Source of the DNA: BS750m-G62 sp964577175
Lineage (GTDB): Bacteria; Planctomycetota; Phycisphaerae; FEN-1346
Assembly: GCA_964577175.1 (NCBI GenBank)
Contig: CAZNYC010000132.1
Location: forward strand, 1 to 11,153
DNA: 11,153 bases
Direction: 5' to 3'
Part shown: one piece after another, positions 1 through 5,276 of the stretch
Position numbering within the stretch: the first letter of the stretch is position 1
Layout of the letters: each line of letters begins with the position of its first letter
Made by a program: the position numbers and the translations under genes
Notes under the pieces: generated by a model
What the model was told of the DNA's origin: nothing
The model's input: the letters and a program-made list of their open reading frames with translations, nothing else
The model's database searches: none

Positions 1-3
1 CGG

Positions 4-49
4 CCACGGCGAGATGCTTCGTCGGCCTGGCGGCCTCCTCAGCATGACA
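4..49. repeat. One arm of a TGTCATTCTGAG-type palindromic element, cut by the window edge
   Basis: The stretch starts CCACGGCGAGATGCTTCG and ends CTCAGCATGACA. It matches the right arm of the complete element at 2633-2744 (GGCGAGATTCTTCG ... CTCAGAATGACA) with single substitutions such as ATTC to ATGC. The left arm would lie before base 1 and cannot be seen. Confidence 0.7.
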
Positions 50-60
50 GCGCGCTGCTC

Positions 61-93
61 GTGGCGCCCGGCCGGGCAAGCCGGCCGGGCCAC
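61..93. repeat. CAAG-loop hairpin repeat
   Basis: CCCGGCCGG (67-75) and CCGGCCGGG (81-89) pair perfectly around the loop GCAAG. GTGG (61-64) and CCAC (90-93) extend the stem past a two-base bulge. The loop and GTGGC flank resemble the hairpins at 1396, 1429 and 2910. It lies 43-75 bases past the stop of the minus-strand gene ending at 136, so it could also help end transcription, but there is no T run. Confidence 0.65.
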
Positions 94-117
94 ACGACAG
101 CGGCCGGGGCACCCGCC

Positions 118-132
118 GCGCTTGCGGGCCGC
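118..132 (-). repeat. 15-base repeat shared in inverted orientation with 2849-2863
   Basis: On the minus strand this reads GCGGCCCGCAAGCGC, identical to plus-strand bases 2849-2863. The similarity continues through a CGGGTGCC box, with a two-base indel, in both places. It contains the CAAG core and is probably part of the same dispersed hairpin family as 61-93. Confidence 0.55.
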
Positions 133-135
133 CGT

Positions 136-1329
136 CTACGGTTTCGCCTCGCGGGTTGGCGCGCGGAGAAAGATGTCGCCGTCGGGCGCCCTGAGGCGGT
201 GTGTCCGGTCGCGGCGGCCGGTGGCGCGGCTCGTGACGGGTTCGGGAAAGGCGACGGTCGCCTCGCGTCCTCCCATCGGATTGTACGCCGCCCATCCGCG
301 GGTGAAGGGGCGGACGACGACGCCGTCGTCGCGCTCCCGGCCGGGGCCCGTCGGCCGGCCGAGGCCCTTTTCCCAGAACGGGTACCAGTCGTGCCGATGG
401 TCGGGCGTGGGGAGCGGGTTCGGGTCGGAGAAAAGGCCGTACCCGTCGGAGTGCGTCAGGGCGAGCGCGGTCGTCGCCCGCATCAGGTGCACGTCCCGCC
501 GCGACCGGTGGTACCACGTTTCGAGGCAGTTGACGCGCGGCTCCCGCAAATGCGACGCCGCCCAGCGGAGGGTCCCGGCGATGCGGGCCCAGTCCTCGGC
601 CGTCTTCGAGCGGTAACATTCCATGAAGAGGCCGTTGACGTACGCGGCGCTCTGGGGCACCTGCCGGTCGTTGGCGTTGACGAGGATGAGGGCGTCGGGC
701 CCGACGGCCTTACGGACCGCCCGCACGAGGGCCAGGCGCTCCTCGTCGTCGCGCCACCAGTCGAGCATGACACCGTCGACGACGCCGGTGGCGACGACGG
801 CCCCCGCCCGCCTCGCCACGTGGGCGCGGTAGTCGGGGTCCGAGAAGTCCAACTGGAAGTAGCCCCCCTCGGCCCATCCGATTACGCGCTTCCCGCCCTT
901 CCGCCGCCACCAGGGATGGTCCTCGGGCAGGAAGCCGGGACGGGCGTCACGGTACCGGATCTCGGCCAGCAGCACGATGTGCGGGTTGAGGTCGAGGAGG
1001 CGGCGTCGCATCGCCCGGCCGCGCGCGACCCTCGCCGGGTCGATGCGGGTCGCGAGACCGCGGGGACGCCCGTCCCACCGGAGGCCGAACCCGCCGACGC
1101 CGTGGAAGACGAGGTCGTGCCGGGCCATGGTCCGGAGGCGCGATTCGCCCTCGGTGCCCTCGGCCGGGTTCCAGGCCTGGAAGACAGAGGGGAACGTGCG
1201 CCCTTCGATGCGGCGGACGAGGTTCTCGCGGTCCGGACGGTCCGGCGGCGCCTCGGCGGCGGCCATTCCGGCGGCGAGGCAGATCGCGGCGGCGAGGATG
1301 GCCAGGGCGACGGCTGGGCGGCTCGGCAT
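136..1329 (-). CDS. Secreted TIM-barrel glycosidase-like protein (GHL15-like)
   Basis: 397 residues, probably an exported carbohydrate-active enzyme; the substrate is unknown. Residues 1-25 form a signal peptide (MPSRP, then an Ala/Leu/Ile core) with an Ala-x-Ala type cleavage site before EAPPD. The mature part reads like the hypothetical glycosyl hydrolase GHL15 group. DGVMLDWW (185-192) resembles a barrel strand ending in an acidic residue (D190). NGLFMECY (232-239, with E237) is a second candidate acid. SVFQAWNP (48-55) and ILLVN-like strands agree with a (beta/alpha)8 barrel. A longer frame reaches 1431, but the ATG at 1329 is preferred: GGAGG (1341-1337) lies 7 bases upstream and the signal peptide begins there. 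The catalytic roles are inferred from motif position only. Spacers of 135 and 287 bases with repeats on both sides suggest a single-gene transcript. A general TIM-barrel glycosidase of another family is the main alternative. Confidence 0.8.
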   Translation of the reverse strand: MPSRPAVALAILAAAICLAAGMAAAEAPPDRPDRENLVRRIEGRTFPSVFQAWNPAEGTEGESRLRTMARHDLVFHGVGGFGLRWDGRPRGLATRIDPARVARGRAMRRRLLDLNPHIVLLAEIRYRDARPGFLPEDHPWWRRKGGKRVIGWAEGGYFQLDFSDPDYRAHVARRAGAVVATGVVDGVMLDWWRDDEERLALVRAVRKAVGPDALILVNANDRQVPQSAAYVNGLFMECYRSKTAEDWARIAGTLRWAASHLREPRVNCLETWYHRSRRDVHLMRATTALALTHSDGYGLFSDPNPLPTPDHRHDWYPFWEKGLGRPTGPGRERDDGVVVRPFTRGWAAYNPMGGREATVAFPEPVTSRATGRRDRTHRLRAPDGDIFLRAPTREAKP

Positions 1330-1344
1330 GGGATGGCCTCCGTG

Positions 1345-1365
1345 CGGTGCCCGTCCCGGGCACCG
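1345..1365. promoter_or_regulatory. Hairpin just upstream of the ribosome binding site of the glycosidase-like gene
   Basis: CGGTGCCCG (1345-1353) and CGGGCACCG (1357-1365) form a perfect 9-bp stem with a 3-base loop. On the minus strand it ends three bases before the GGAGG of the gene starting at 1329. If transcribed it would sit in the 5' leader and could affect translation or mRNA stability. The function is inferred; it may simply be another intergenic palindrome. Confidence 0.35.
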
Positions 1366-1395
1366 CGACGTTACCTTCGGGAAACCTCGGCGATA

Positions 1396-1423
1396 CACTG
1401 GCGGACAAGCCGCCAGTGGCACC
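1396..1423 (+). repeat. CAAG-loop hairpin repeat, copy with box GCACC
   Basis: CACTGGCGG (1396-1404), loop ACAAG, then CCGCCAGTG (1410-1418): a perfect 9-bp stem followed by GCACC. The same build recurs at 1429 and 2910 with different stem bases. The 14-mer GTGGCACCCGGCGC (1416-1429) links this hairpin to the next and recurs on the minus strand at 2873-2860. Confidence 0.75.
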
Positions 1424-1428
1424 CGGCG

Positions 1429-1456
1429 CACGGCCGGGCAAGACCGGCCGTGGCAC
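1429..1456 (+). repeat. CAAG-loop hairpin repeat, second tandem copy
   Basis: CACGGCCGG (1429-1437), loop GCAAGA (1438-1443), CCGGCCGTG (1444-1452), then GCAC. It is a perfect 9-bp stem placed directly after the hairpin at 1396-1418, so two family members stand in tandem. Confidence 0.75.
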
Positions 1457-1457
1457 A

Positions 1458-1499
1458 GTCATCCCCCTCACCCCGCCCCTCTCCCACCAGGGCAGAGCG
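1458..1499. repeat. CCCTCACCCC/CCCTCTCCC-type palindromic repeat
   Basis: The stretch holds CCCCCTCACCCCGCCCCTCT, then a hairpin with CTCTCCC (1479-1485), loop ACCA, and GGG plus AGAG (1490-1497) with one bulged C. The wording resembles the CCCTCACCC ... CCCTCTCCC ... GGGAGAG intergenic repeats seen in many bacterial genomes. That family link is from memory. Only one copy is present here. Confidence 0.5.
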
Positions 1500-1522
1500 A
1501 TGGCCGCGGCATCCCGCGCTCG

Positions 1523-1550
1523 GCGCGGCGGGTCTCCGCACCCGCCGCGC
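1523..1550 (+). repeat. GCGGCGGG/CCCGCCGC hairpin repeat, plus orientation
   Basis: GCGCGGCGGG (1523-1532) and CCCGCCGCGC (1541-1550) form a perfect 10-bp stem around the loop TCTCCGCA. The same loop or its reverse complement occurs at 5247-5254 and 11136-11143. It lies in the spacer downstream of yjbQ. Confidence 0.8.
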
Positions 1551-1572
1551 AGCAACAGCGCTAACAGTCCAC

Positions 1573-1599
1573 GCGCGGTGGGTGGGGGGGGCACCGCGC
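1573..1599 (-). terminator. Candidate terminator hairpin after yjbQ, with a G-rich loop on the plus strand
   Basis: GCGCGGTG (1573-1580) and CACCGCGC (1592-1599) pair perfectly around an 11-base loop GGTGGGGGGGG. It lies 18 bases past the yjbQ stop. It appears to be a degenerate member of the GCGGCGGG hairpin family, because CGCTAAC (1560-1566) precedes it as in the copy at 5238. No T run follows, so a terminator role is inferred. Confidence 0.4.
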
Positions 1600-1616
1600 C
1601 CCACGCACGCGTACTG

Positions 1617-2033
1617 CTACTCTCCGATGATCTTGACGAGGACGCGTTTGCGCCGCCTGCCGTCGAACTCCCCGTAGAAGATCTGCTCCCACGGACCGAA
1701 GTCCAGATCCCCGTCGGTCACCGCCACGACGACCTCGCGCCCCATGATCTGGCGTTTCATGTGGGCGTCGGCGTTGTCCTCGCCGTTGTTGTGCCGGTAC
1801 TGGTCGTGGGGCTTCTCCGGTGCGAGACGTTCGAGCCAGTCCTCGTAATCCTGGTGCAGGCCCGGCTCGTCGTCGTTGATGAAGACGCCGGCCGTGATGT
1901 GCATGGCATTGACGAGCACGAGGCCCTCGCGGACGCCGCTCTCGGCGAGCACCTCGCGGACCTGCGGGGTAATATTGATGAGTTCGCGGCGATGCTTCGT
2001 CTGGAACCACAGTTCCTTGCGGTGGGATGTCAC
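1617..2033 (-). CDS. yjbQ: YjbQ / UPF0047 family protein
   Basis: 138 residues, the normal length of the YjbQ (UPF0047) family, a compact cytoplasmic protein. The E. coli member has weak thiamine-phosphate synthase activity that can replace ThiE when overproduced; the true physiological role is unsettled. Visible hallmarks are HITAGVFIND (45-54, in place of the usual HTSA-type motif), DNADAHMKRQIMG (86-98) with the conserved His91, and GPWEQIFYGEFDGRRRKRV near the C terminus. The gene starts with GTG at 2033, with GAGGGG 7 bases upstream; no ATG fits the conserved N terminus better. The upstream ykgJ-like gene ends only 54 bases before, so the two are probably one transcript. No TPP riboswitch could be recognised upstream, which argues against simple thiamine control. 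Confidence 0.93.
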   Translation of the reverse strand: MTSHRKELWFQTKHRRELINITPQVREVLAESGVREGLVLVNAMHITAGVFINDDEPGLHQDYEDWLERLAPEKPHDQYRHNNGEDNADAHMKRQIMGREVVVAVTDGDLDFGPWEQIFYGEFDGRRRKRVLVKIIGE

Positions 2034-2087
2034 GGCAGTCCCCTCTTGAATGACGGCCGGGGGGCGGCCCGCAGCCGGGACGAACGG

Positions 2088-2567
2088 TCAGACCTTGCCC
2101 GTCGATCGTTTCCGCGAGCGTCCCGTGCCGCCCTTGCCTTTGCCCTTGCCTTCCTTCTCTTTGCCGCGGGCCTTCTCGCGGCGATTGCGCTGTTTGCGGC
2201 GGCGCCGGCGGGCCTTCTTCGCCCGGTGCCAGCGGTCGAAGTCCTCGGTGGTGCGGAAGATCGTGTCGGTCTGCTCGCCGTCGCTGGACTCGCACGTGTC
2301 GGCGTCGTGGTCGCGGCAGATGTCGAACCGGCGGCGGTAGATGGTGCAGCGATTGTCGGCGTCGAGGTGCGTGCACGGCGTGTTGAACTGGACGTTCCAG
2401 GTGCCGTCGTCGCCGTCGATGTAGACGAGGACGTTCTCGTGGGCGAGGAGCCAGCGGATTTCCTCGCGGTCGATCTTCGAGGTCGGCTTGTCGAGTTCCA
2501 CAACGACGTACCGGCAGCACTTGGCGCCGCAGGTGGCACAGTCGCCGTGGCCTTCCCTATTCGGCAT
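2088..2567 (-). CDS. YkgJ-family cysteine-cluster (metal-binding) protein
   Basis: 159 residues. The family (Pfam CxxCxxCC) is thought to bind Zn or Fe-S through a cysteine cluster; no reaction is known. Cysteines are at 10, 13, 17, 18, 65, 74, 84 and 92: DCATCGAKCCRY at the N terminus, then PCTHLDADNRCTIYRRRFDIC in the second half of the domain. Residues from about 115 to the end form a strongly basic Lys/Arg/Gly tail (RRRRRK, EKEGKGKGKGG). That tail is not part of the core domain and could bind nucleic acid, which is inference. A GTG at 2576 and ATGs at 2573 and 2567 are possible starts. 2567 is chosen because GGAGG ends 8 bases before it, while it nearly touches the other two. It is the first gene of a likely operon with yjbQ. 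Confidence 0.88.
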   Translation of the reverse strand: MPNREGHGDCATCGAKCCRYVVVELDKPTSKIDREEIRWLLAHENVLVYIDGDDGTWNVQFNTPCTHLDADNRCTIYRRRFDICRDHDADTCESSDGEQTDTIFRTTEDFDRWHRAKKARRRRRKQRNRREKARGKEKEGKGKGKGGTGRSRKRSTGKV

Positions 2568-2575
2568 GGGCATCA

Positions 2576-2582
2576 CCTCCCC
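2576..2582 (-). promoter_or_regulatory. Ribosome binding site deciding the ykgJ-like start
   Basis: The minus strand reads GGGGAGG. Spacing is 8 bases to the ATG at 2567, 2 bases to the ATG at 2573, and it overlaps the GTG at 2576. Only the 2567 start has normal spacing. Confidence 0.6.
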
Positions 2583-2632
2583 TGACCGGTGAACGTGGTA
2601 TTATTGAGGCCGGTAATTGTAATGTCGCAGGA

Positions 2633-2744
2633 TGTCATTCTGAGGCCCCGCTCGCGGGGCCGAAGAATCTCGCCCTGGTCTTTGTCGTTTCGCGTTGGCA
2701 CGGCGAGATTCTTCGTCGCGGCGGCGCCGCTCCTCAGAATGACA
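2633..2744. repeat. Complete two-armed TGTCATTCTGAG palindromic element
   Basis: The outer arms TGTCATTCTGAGG (2633-2645) and CCTCAGAATGACA (2732-2744) are perfect 13-bp inverted repeats. The inner arms CGAAGAATCTCGCC (2661-2674) and GGCGAGATTCTTCG (2702-2715) are perfect 14-bp inverted repeats. The left arm carries its own hairpin GGCCCCG/CGGGGCC (2644-2661). The spacer 2675-2701 has no evident coding content. It sits upstream of the ykgJ-yjbQ pair and downstream of the BNR_4 gene. Related copies lie at 4-49, 5180-5221 and 6471-6603. The form is REP- or MITE-like, and no transposase is present. Confidence 0.8.
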
Positions 2745-2848
2745 ACCGGCGTGCCGTGTCCCATTTGATTTACCGGCTTCAATAAACCCCTTGGCGCGGG
2801 GCGCGTCAAGGGCGGCGCCGCCGGGAACCCGTTCGACGGCAACGGCGA

Positions 2849-2892
2849 GCGGCCCGCAAGCGCCGGGTGCCACGGATTGCTTCATAATCCGT
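2849..2892 (-). repeat. CAAG/GGCACC hairpin repeat, minus orientation
   Basis: On the minus strand ACGGATT (2892-2886), loop ATGAAGC, AATCCGT (2878-2872), then GGCACC (2871-2866). The order of stem and box is the same as in the plus-strand copies. The flank 2860-2873 is the reverse complement of GTGGCACCCGGCGC, found exactly at 1416-1429. Bases 2849-2863 are the 15-mer shared with 118-132. Confidence 0.65.
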
Positions 2893-2909
2893 ATTCTGCG
2901 ATCGGGGCG

Positions 2910-2937
2910 CACCGATTGACAAGCAATCGGTGGCACC
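2910..2937 (+). repeat. CAAG-loop hairpin repeat with AT-richer stem
   Basis: CACCGATTG (2910-2918), loop ACAAG (2919-2923), CAATCGGTG (2924-2932), then GCACC. Loop and box are identical to the copy at 1396, but six of the nine stem bases differ while pairing stays perfect. This is the clearest evidence in the window that structure, not sequence, is kept. Confidence 0.75.
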
Positions 2938-2973
2938 TGGGCCGGGGCACACGTCGTTCGCCCCCTTCCGAAA

Positions 2974-3006
2974 CCCCGGCGGAGACCCGCCCGGCCCACG
3001 TTAGCG
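2974..3006 (-). repeat. GCGGCGGG-family repeat with CGCTAACG box, downstream of the BNR_4 gene
   Basis: Plus-strand GGCGG (2978-2982), AGAC, CCGCC (2987-2991) is a 5-bp hairpin. CACGTTAGCG (2997-3006) follows it, just as in the copy at 5238-5276. GCGGAGACCCGCC (2979-2991) is shared exactly with 5248-5260. It begins 15 bases past the BNR_4 stop and may work as its terminator; no T run is seen. Confidence 0.6.
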
Positions 3007-3021
3007 CGGTCGGCAAATCTC

Positions 3022-4371
3022 TCACGGCAGACGGAACTCATACAGCCGGAGCGTGCTCGGGTCGGGCAGCGGCCCCTTGCGCGGGCGGTCGCGGTTCGGG
3101 CCGAGCGTTTCCCAGCGAAGGGCGTAGCGGACGCCCGGCGCGCCCCCGTCGCCGCGGCTCCAGCGCCAGCGGACGGCCATGCCGGGGACGTCCGATTCCG
3201 GTCCGCGGAGCGGCTTCGGCACCGTCGGGCCGCGCGGGGCATTGCCCACCGGCTTCAGCGTCGTCTCGTCGAGAATCCACACGCCGGAACCCTCTTCCGG
3301 GTGGCGGTACGACTGGGTGAGGCGGCCGTCGGGCCCGGCGCGGACGCCGCCGACGCGCACCTCGAACTCGATGGACCCGCCCCCGCCGAACGCCCACCGG
3401 TACTCCCAGTCCGTCGCACGATGGATGACCCACCGCCCGTCCTCGAACCGGGCATTGTAGATCTGTGTCTTACCGTTGCCATCGAACTTGTGGTAACTGA
3501 CGATGGGCCGGCCTGCGGCGTCGAAGCCGAGTTTGACGTTGCCGTTGATGACGCCGCCGCCCGCCGGCACGGGGTCGACGACAAGGCCCGGCGTCTCGAC
3601 GGTCATCGGCAGGGCGACGGGCCGGCCGCGGACGGTCTCCCAGCGGCGCAGGTCCCGGCTGCGGGCGTAGGACGGGTCGTGGTTGGTCGCGCAGTCGGGG
3701 GTGTCGCGCCAGACCCAGGCGAGATGGAACCGGCCGTCGGGCCCCTTGACGGGGCCGTGAAGGTAGGCGTTCATGCGTCCGCGGCCGTCGGTCAACGGCT
3801 CGTCGAGCAAGCGGGACCAACGCTGCGTGGCGGGGTCATACACGTTGTAGATCTGGCTTCCGTTGCCGCTGCCGCCGTCGCGGTAGGTGAAGAGGAGTTC
3901 GCCCCCGGATCCGCGGAAGAACTGGGGATACGTCACGCGGCGTTCCCGGCGGCCGGTCATGCGGTCGAGGCGCTCGAACGTGCCGACGTCGTGCGGCCGG
4001 GCGGTGCGGAAATACGTCAGCGGCACGCAGTGCATGTTGCCGGAGAGGTGCAGGTGCCCGCCGTCGTCGACCGCCATGCGGATGTCGTTGTGGCTGTCCC
4101 AGCCGATGCGTTCCGGCAGGCGGACGAGGCGGAAGGCGTCCTCGCCGAGGCGTCTGGCGGCGACGGTCATGCGCCGCTCGGCGTCGTAAAAGGCCGCGTA
4201 CTGACGGTCACCGCGCGTCAGCAGGTCGAACCCGACGGGATGCCCCGCCCAGACGGGCGCGATCTCGATGACTCGCTCGACGCGGTACACCGGCCGCGCG
4301 GCCCGGGCGGCCGGGGCGAGCGCTGAGGCGACGAGCGCGACGCTGAGCAACATATAATGTATGCGATACAC
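3022..4371 (-). CDS. Secreted BNR_4-family beta-propeller, putative polysaccharide lyase or glycosidase
   Basis: 449 residues, full length for BNR_4 proteins, the fold shared by PL24/PL25 ulvan lyases and the GH145 group; most members are uncharacterised. Residues 1-25 are a signal peptide (hydrophobic core 7-19, Ala-rich cleavage region at RAARP), so it acts outside the cytoplasm. Conserved blocks are WAGHPVGFDLL (41-51, H44), WDSHNDIRMAVDD (91-103, H94), LSGNMHCVPLTYFR (109-122, H114), TYPQF (147-151, Y148), FTYRDGGSGNGSQIYNVYD (161-179, R164) and NAYLHG (Y203). H94 and H114 are 20 apart and Y148 and R164 are 16 apart, spacings I recall for the PL25 active site. Substrate remains inferred. 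It starts with GTG at 4371, six bases after GGAAGG; an ATG at 4353 would also leave a good signal peptide. It is divergent from the ACT gene and has no operon partner. Confidence 0.9.
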   Translation of the reverse strand: MYRIHYMLLSVALVASALAPAARAARPVYRVERVIEIAPVWAGHPVGFDLLTRGDRQYAAFYDAERRMTVAARRLGEDAFRLVRLPERIGWDSHNDIRMAVDDGGHLHLSGNMHCVPLTYFRTARPHDVGTFERLDRMTGRRERRVTYPQFFRGSGGELLFTYRDGGSGNGSQIYNVYDPATQRWSRLLDEPLTDGRGRMNAYLHGPVKGPDGRFHLAWVWRDTPDCATNHDPSYARSRDLRRWETVRGRPVALPMTVETPGLVVDPVPAGGGVINGNVKLGFDAAGRPIVSYHKFDGNGKTQIYNARFEDGRWVIHRATDWEYRWAFGGGGSIEFEVRVGGVRAGPDGRLTQSYRHPEEGSGVWILDETTLKPVGNAPRGPTVPKPLRGPESDVPGMAVRWRWSRGDGGAPGVRYALRWETLGPNRDRPRKGPLPDPSTLRLYEFRLP

Positions 4372-4400
4372 ATAGGTCCTTCCGTCGAAGGCACCGTCTT

Positions 4401-4417
4401 ACGCCCCTGCGGGGCGT
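4401..4417. repeat. Short perfect hairpin in the BNR_4 5' region
   Basis: ACGCCCC (4401-4407), loop TGC, GGGGCGT (4411-4417). It lies 30 bases upstream of the BNR_4 start and would be in its leader if transcription begins farther up. The role is unknown. Confidence 0.4.
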
Positions 4418-4444
4418 TGGGGTGCGTTTTCCGGTTACGTTTAC

Positions 4445-4497
4445 CCCGGCCTCGCGGCCGGGGCTGCCCTCTCGGCATCGCTCCGCGACGCCACGGA
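4445..4497. repeat. GGCCGGGGCT repeat, first copy, with 8-bp hairpin
   Basis: CCCCGGCC (4445-4452), loop TCGC, GGCCGGGG (4457-4464) is a perfect hairpin. Bases 4458-4497 match 6620-6659 at 35 of 40 positions in direct orientation, including the shared end CCGCGACGCCACGG. It lies in the divergent spacer 4372-4744, whose part between about 4500 and 4650 shows nothing recognisable. Confidence 0.6.
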
Positions 4498-4652
4498 AGG
4501 CACAGCGCGGCGACCCGTTCGAGTCGCCTGCATGGCCGGTCCTCCTTTGAGGGAGGCACGAGACCGTCGTCGCCCGGTGCGTCCGGACGGGTCGATTGGA
4601 CCGGCGCGGCGGCCGCAAGTCAAGGCGAACCTCGCGCGGGCGCCGCCGGGGA

Positions 4653-4679
4653 CGAAAAACACGGCTGGAACCTTTTTCG
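4653..4679. promoter_or_regulatory. Dyad CGAAAAA/TTTTTCG, possible operator of the ACT gene
   Basis: CGAAAAA (4653-4659) and TTTTTCG (4673-4679) are perfect 7-bp inverted repeats, 13 bases apart, in otherwise GC-rich DNA. The right half covers the candidate -35 box of the ACT gene, as expected for a repressor site. The function is inferred from position and symmetry only. Confidence 0.35.
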
Positions 4680-4702
4680 CAGGGCGGCCCAGCGGTTACA
4701 AT
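4674..4702 (+). promoter_or_regulatory. Candidate sigma-70-type promoter of the ACT-domain gene
   Basis: TACAAT (4697-4702) matches the -10 consensus at 5 of 6 positions. TTTTCG (4674-4679) is a weak -35 at exactly 17 bases. Transcription would begin near 4709, leaving a leader of about 35 bases before the ATG at 4745. Confidence 0.4.
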
Positions 4703-4744
4703 ACCTTTCAGCATCCACGTGAACCTCGCGAAAGGAGACGTGCC

Positions 4745-5128
4745 ATGGCTACCCGCTGCAACTGCTGCATGCTGACCGTCGACGACAAGGTCGGGATCCT
4801 GGCCGACATCGGCGCCAAACTCAAGGAAGCCGGTATCAACATCCTCGCCATCTGTGCATGGACCGAGGGCGACACCGGCAAACTCCTCGCCTGCACGGAC
4901 AACGACGAGCAGGCGTGCGAGATCTTCAAGGGCCTCGGCGACTGCGGCTGGATGGACGTGGTCTGCGTGGAGGCCGACAACCGGCCGGGCGGCCTCGGGG
5001 CCATCGCCCGCAAACTCGCCGACGCCGGCGTCAACATCGACATCGTCTTCGCCACCGTCACGGACGCCCCGCAGGCCCGCCTCGTCCTGGCAACCAGCGA
5101 CAACGCCAAGGCCGCCGAACTCATCTGA
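4745..5128 (+). CDS. Small tandem ACT-domain protein
   Basis: 127 residues made of two ACT domains and nothing else. The first spans about 8-65 with DDKVGILADIGAKLKEAGINI (13-33), the second about 72-127 with RPGGLGAIARKLADAGVNIDI (80-100). Each block is the ACT pattern of a Gly-containing loop, helix and second strand. ACT domains bind amino acids or other small ligands at domain interfaces; no catalytic domain is present, so a regulatory or sensing role is inferred. Eight cysteines (5, 7, 8, 37, 50, 58, 67, 74), including CNCC at the N terminus, are many for this size and could bind metal or sense redox state. The ATG at 4745 is clear: AAGGAG lies 7 bases upstream. It is monocistronic and converges on the oxidoreductase gene; a promoter and dyad lie upstream. 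Confidence 0.9.
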   Translation: MATRCNCCMLTVDDKVGILADIGAKLKEAGINILAICAWTEGDTGKLLACTDNDEQACEIFKGLGDCGWMDVVCVEADNRPGGLGAIARKLADAGVNIDIVFATVTDAPQARLVLATSDNAKAAELI

Positions 5129-5144
5129 CGGCGCCAATGCTCTC

Positions 5145-5172
5145 GCGCGGCGGGTCTGCGTACCCACCGCGC
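5145..5172 (+). repeat. GCGGCGGG/CCCGCCGC hairpin repeat downstream of the ACT gene
   Basis: GCGCGGCGGG (5145-5154), loop TCTGCGTA, CCCACCGCGC (5163-5172); one mismatched pair in a 10-bp stem. It begins 17 bases after the ACT stop and could act as its terminator, though no T run follows. Confidence 0.65.
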
Positions 5173-5179
5173 ACCACGA

Positions 5180-5221
5180 TGTCATTCTGAGCGAGCCAAG
5201 CGAGCGAAGAATCTCGCCGTG
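5180..5221 (+). repeat. Single TGTCATTCTGAG arm
   Basis: TGTCATTCTGAGCGAG at 5180 ends in GCGAAGAATCTCGCCGTG at 5204-5221. It is equal to the left arm of the element at 2633-2744; the expected right arm is missing. Two GCGGCGGG hairpins flank it, making one compound block between two convergent genes. Confidence 0.7.
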
Positions 5222-5237
5222 GGCTTTGACGTCTCAT

Positions 5238-5276
5238 CGCGGCGGGTGCGGAGACCCGCCGCGCACACGTTAGCGT
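5238..5276 (-). repeat. GCGGCGGG-family hairpin with CGCTAACG box, minus orientation
   Basis: CGCGGCGGG (5238-5246), loop TGCGGAGA, CCCGCCGCG (5255-5263): a perfect 9-bp stem. The loop is the reverse complement of the loop at 1533-1540. CACGTTAGCG (5266-5275) follows as at 2997-3006. It lies 20 bases past the stop of the oxidoreductase gene on the other strand, so it may also serve as its terminator. Confidence 0.7.

Noticed and set aside
61..1677. Long plus-strand open frame over the glycosidase-like gene and yjbQ
   Set aside because: It is an antisense shadow caused by high GC. Its translation is Arg/Gly/Val/Pro-rich with no domain, while the minus strand has a signal peptide and clear motifs.
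2034..2087. TPP riboswitch or other leader control of yjbQ
   Set aside because: The 54-base gap after the ykgJ-like gene is too short and contains no THI-box-like sequence.
1347..2585. Plus-strand open frame opposite yjbQ and the ykgJ-like gene
   Set aside because: Antisense shadow of two recognisable families.
2573..2842. Minus-strand frame of 89 codons in the repeat-filled spacer
   Set aside because: It runs through the two-armed palindrome, and its peptide (containing HSEERRRRDEES-like text in a neighbouring frame) is simply translated repeat.
1396..2937. CRISPR array
   Set aside because: The hairpins are irregularly spaced, occur in both orientations, vary in the stems and have no uniform spacers; no cas gene is present.
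3301..4326. Plus-strand open frame opposite the BNR_4 gene
   Set aside because: Shadow frame; the Val/Ala/Gly/Asp-rich translation lacks any motif, and the minus strand is conserved family sequence.
4208..5185. Minus-strand open frame running through the ACT gene and the divergent spacer
   Set aside because: It overlaps two supported genes on their coding or antisense strands and covers repeat DNA.
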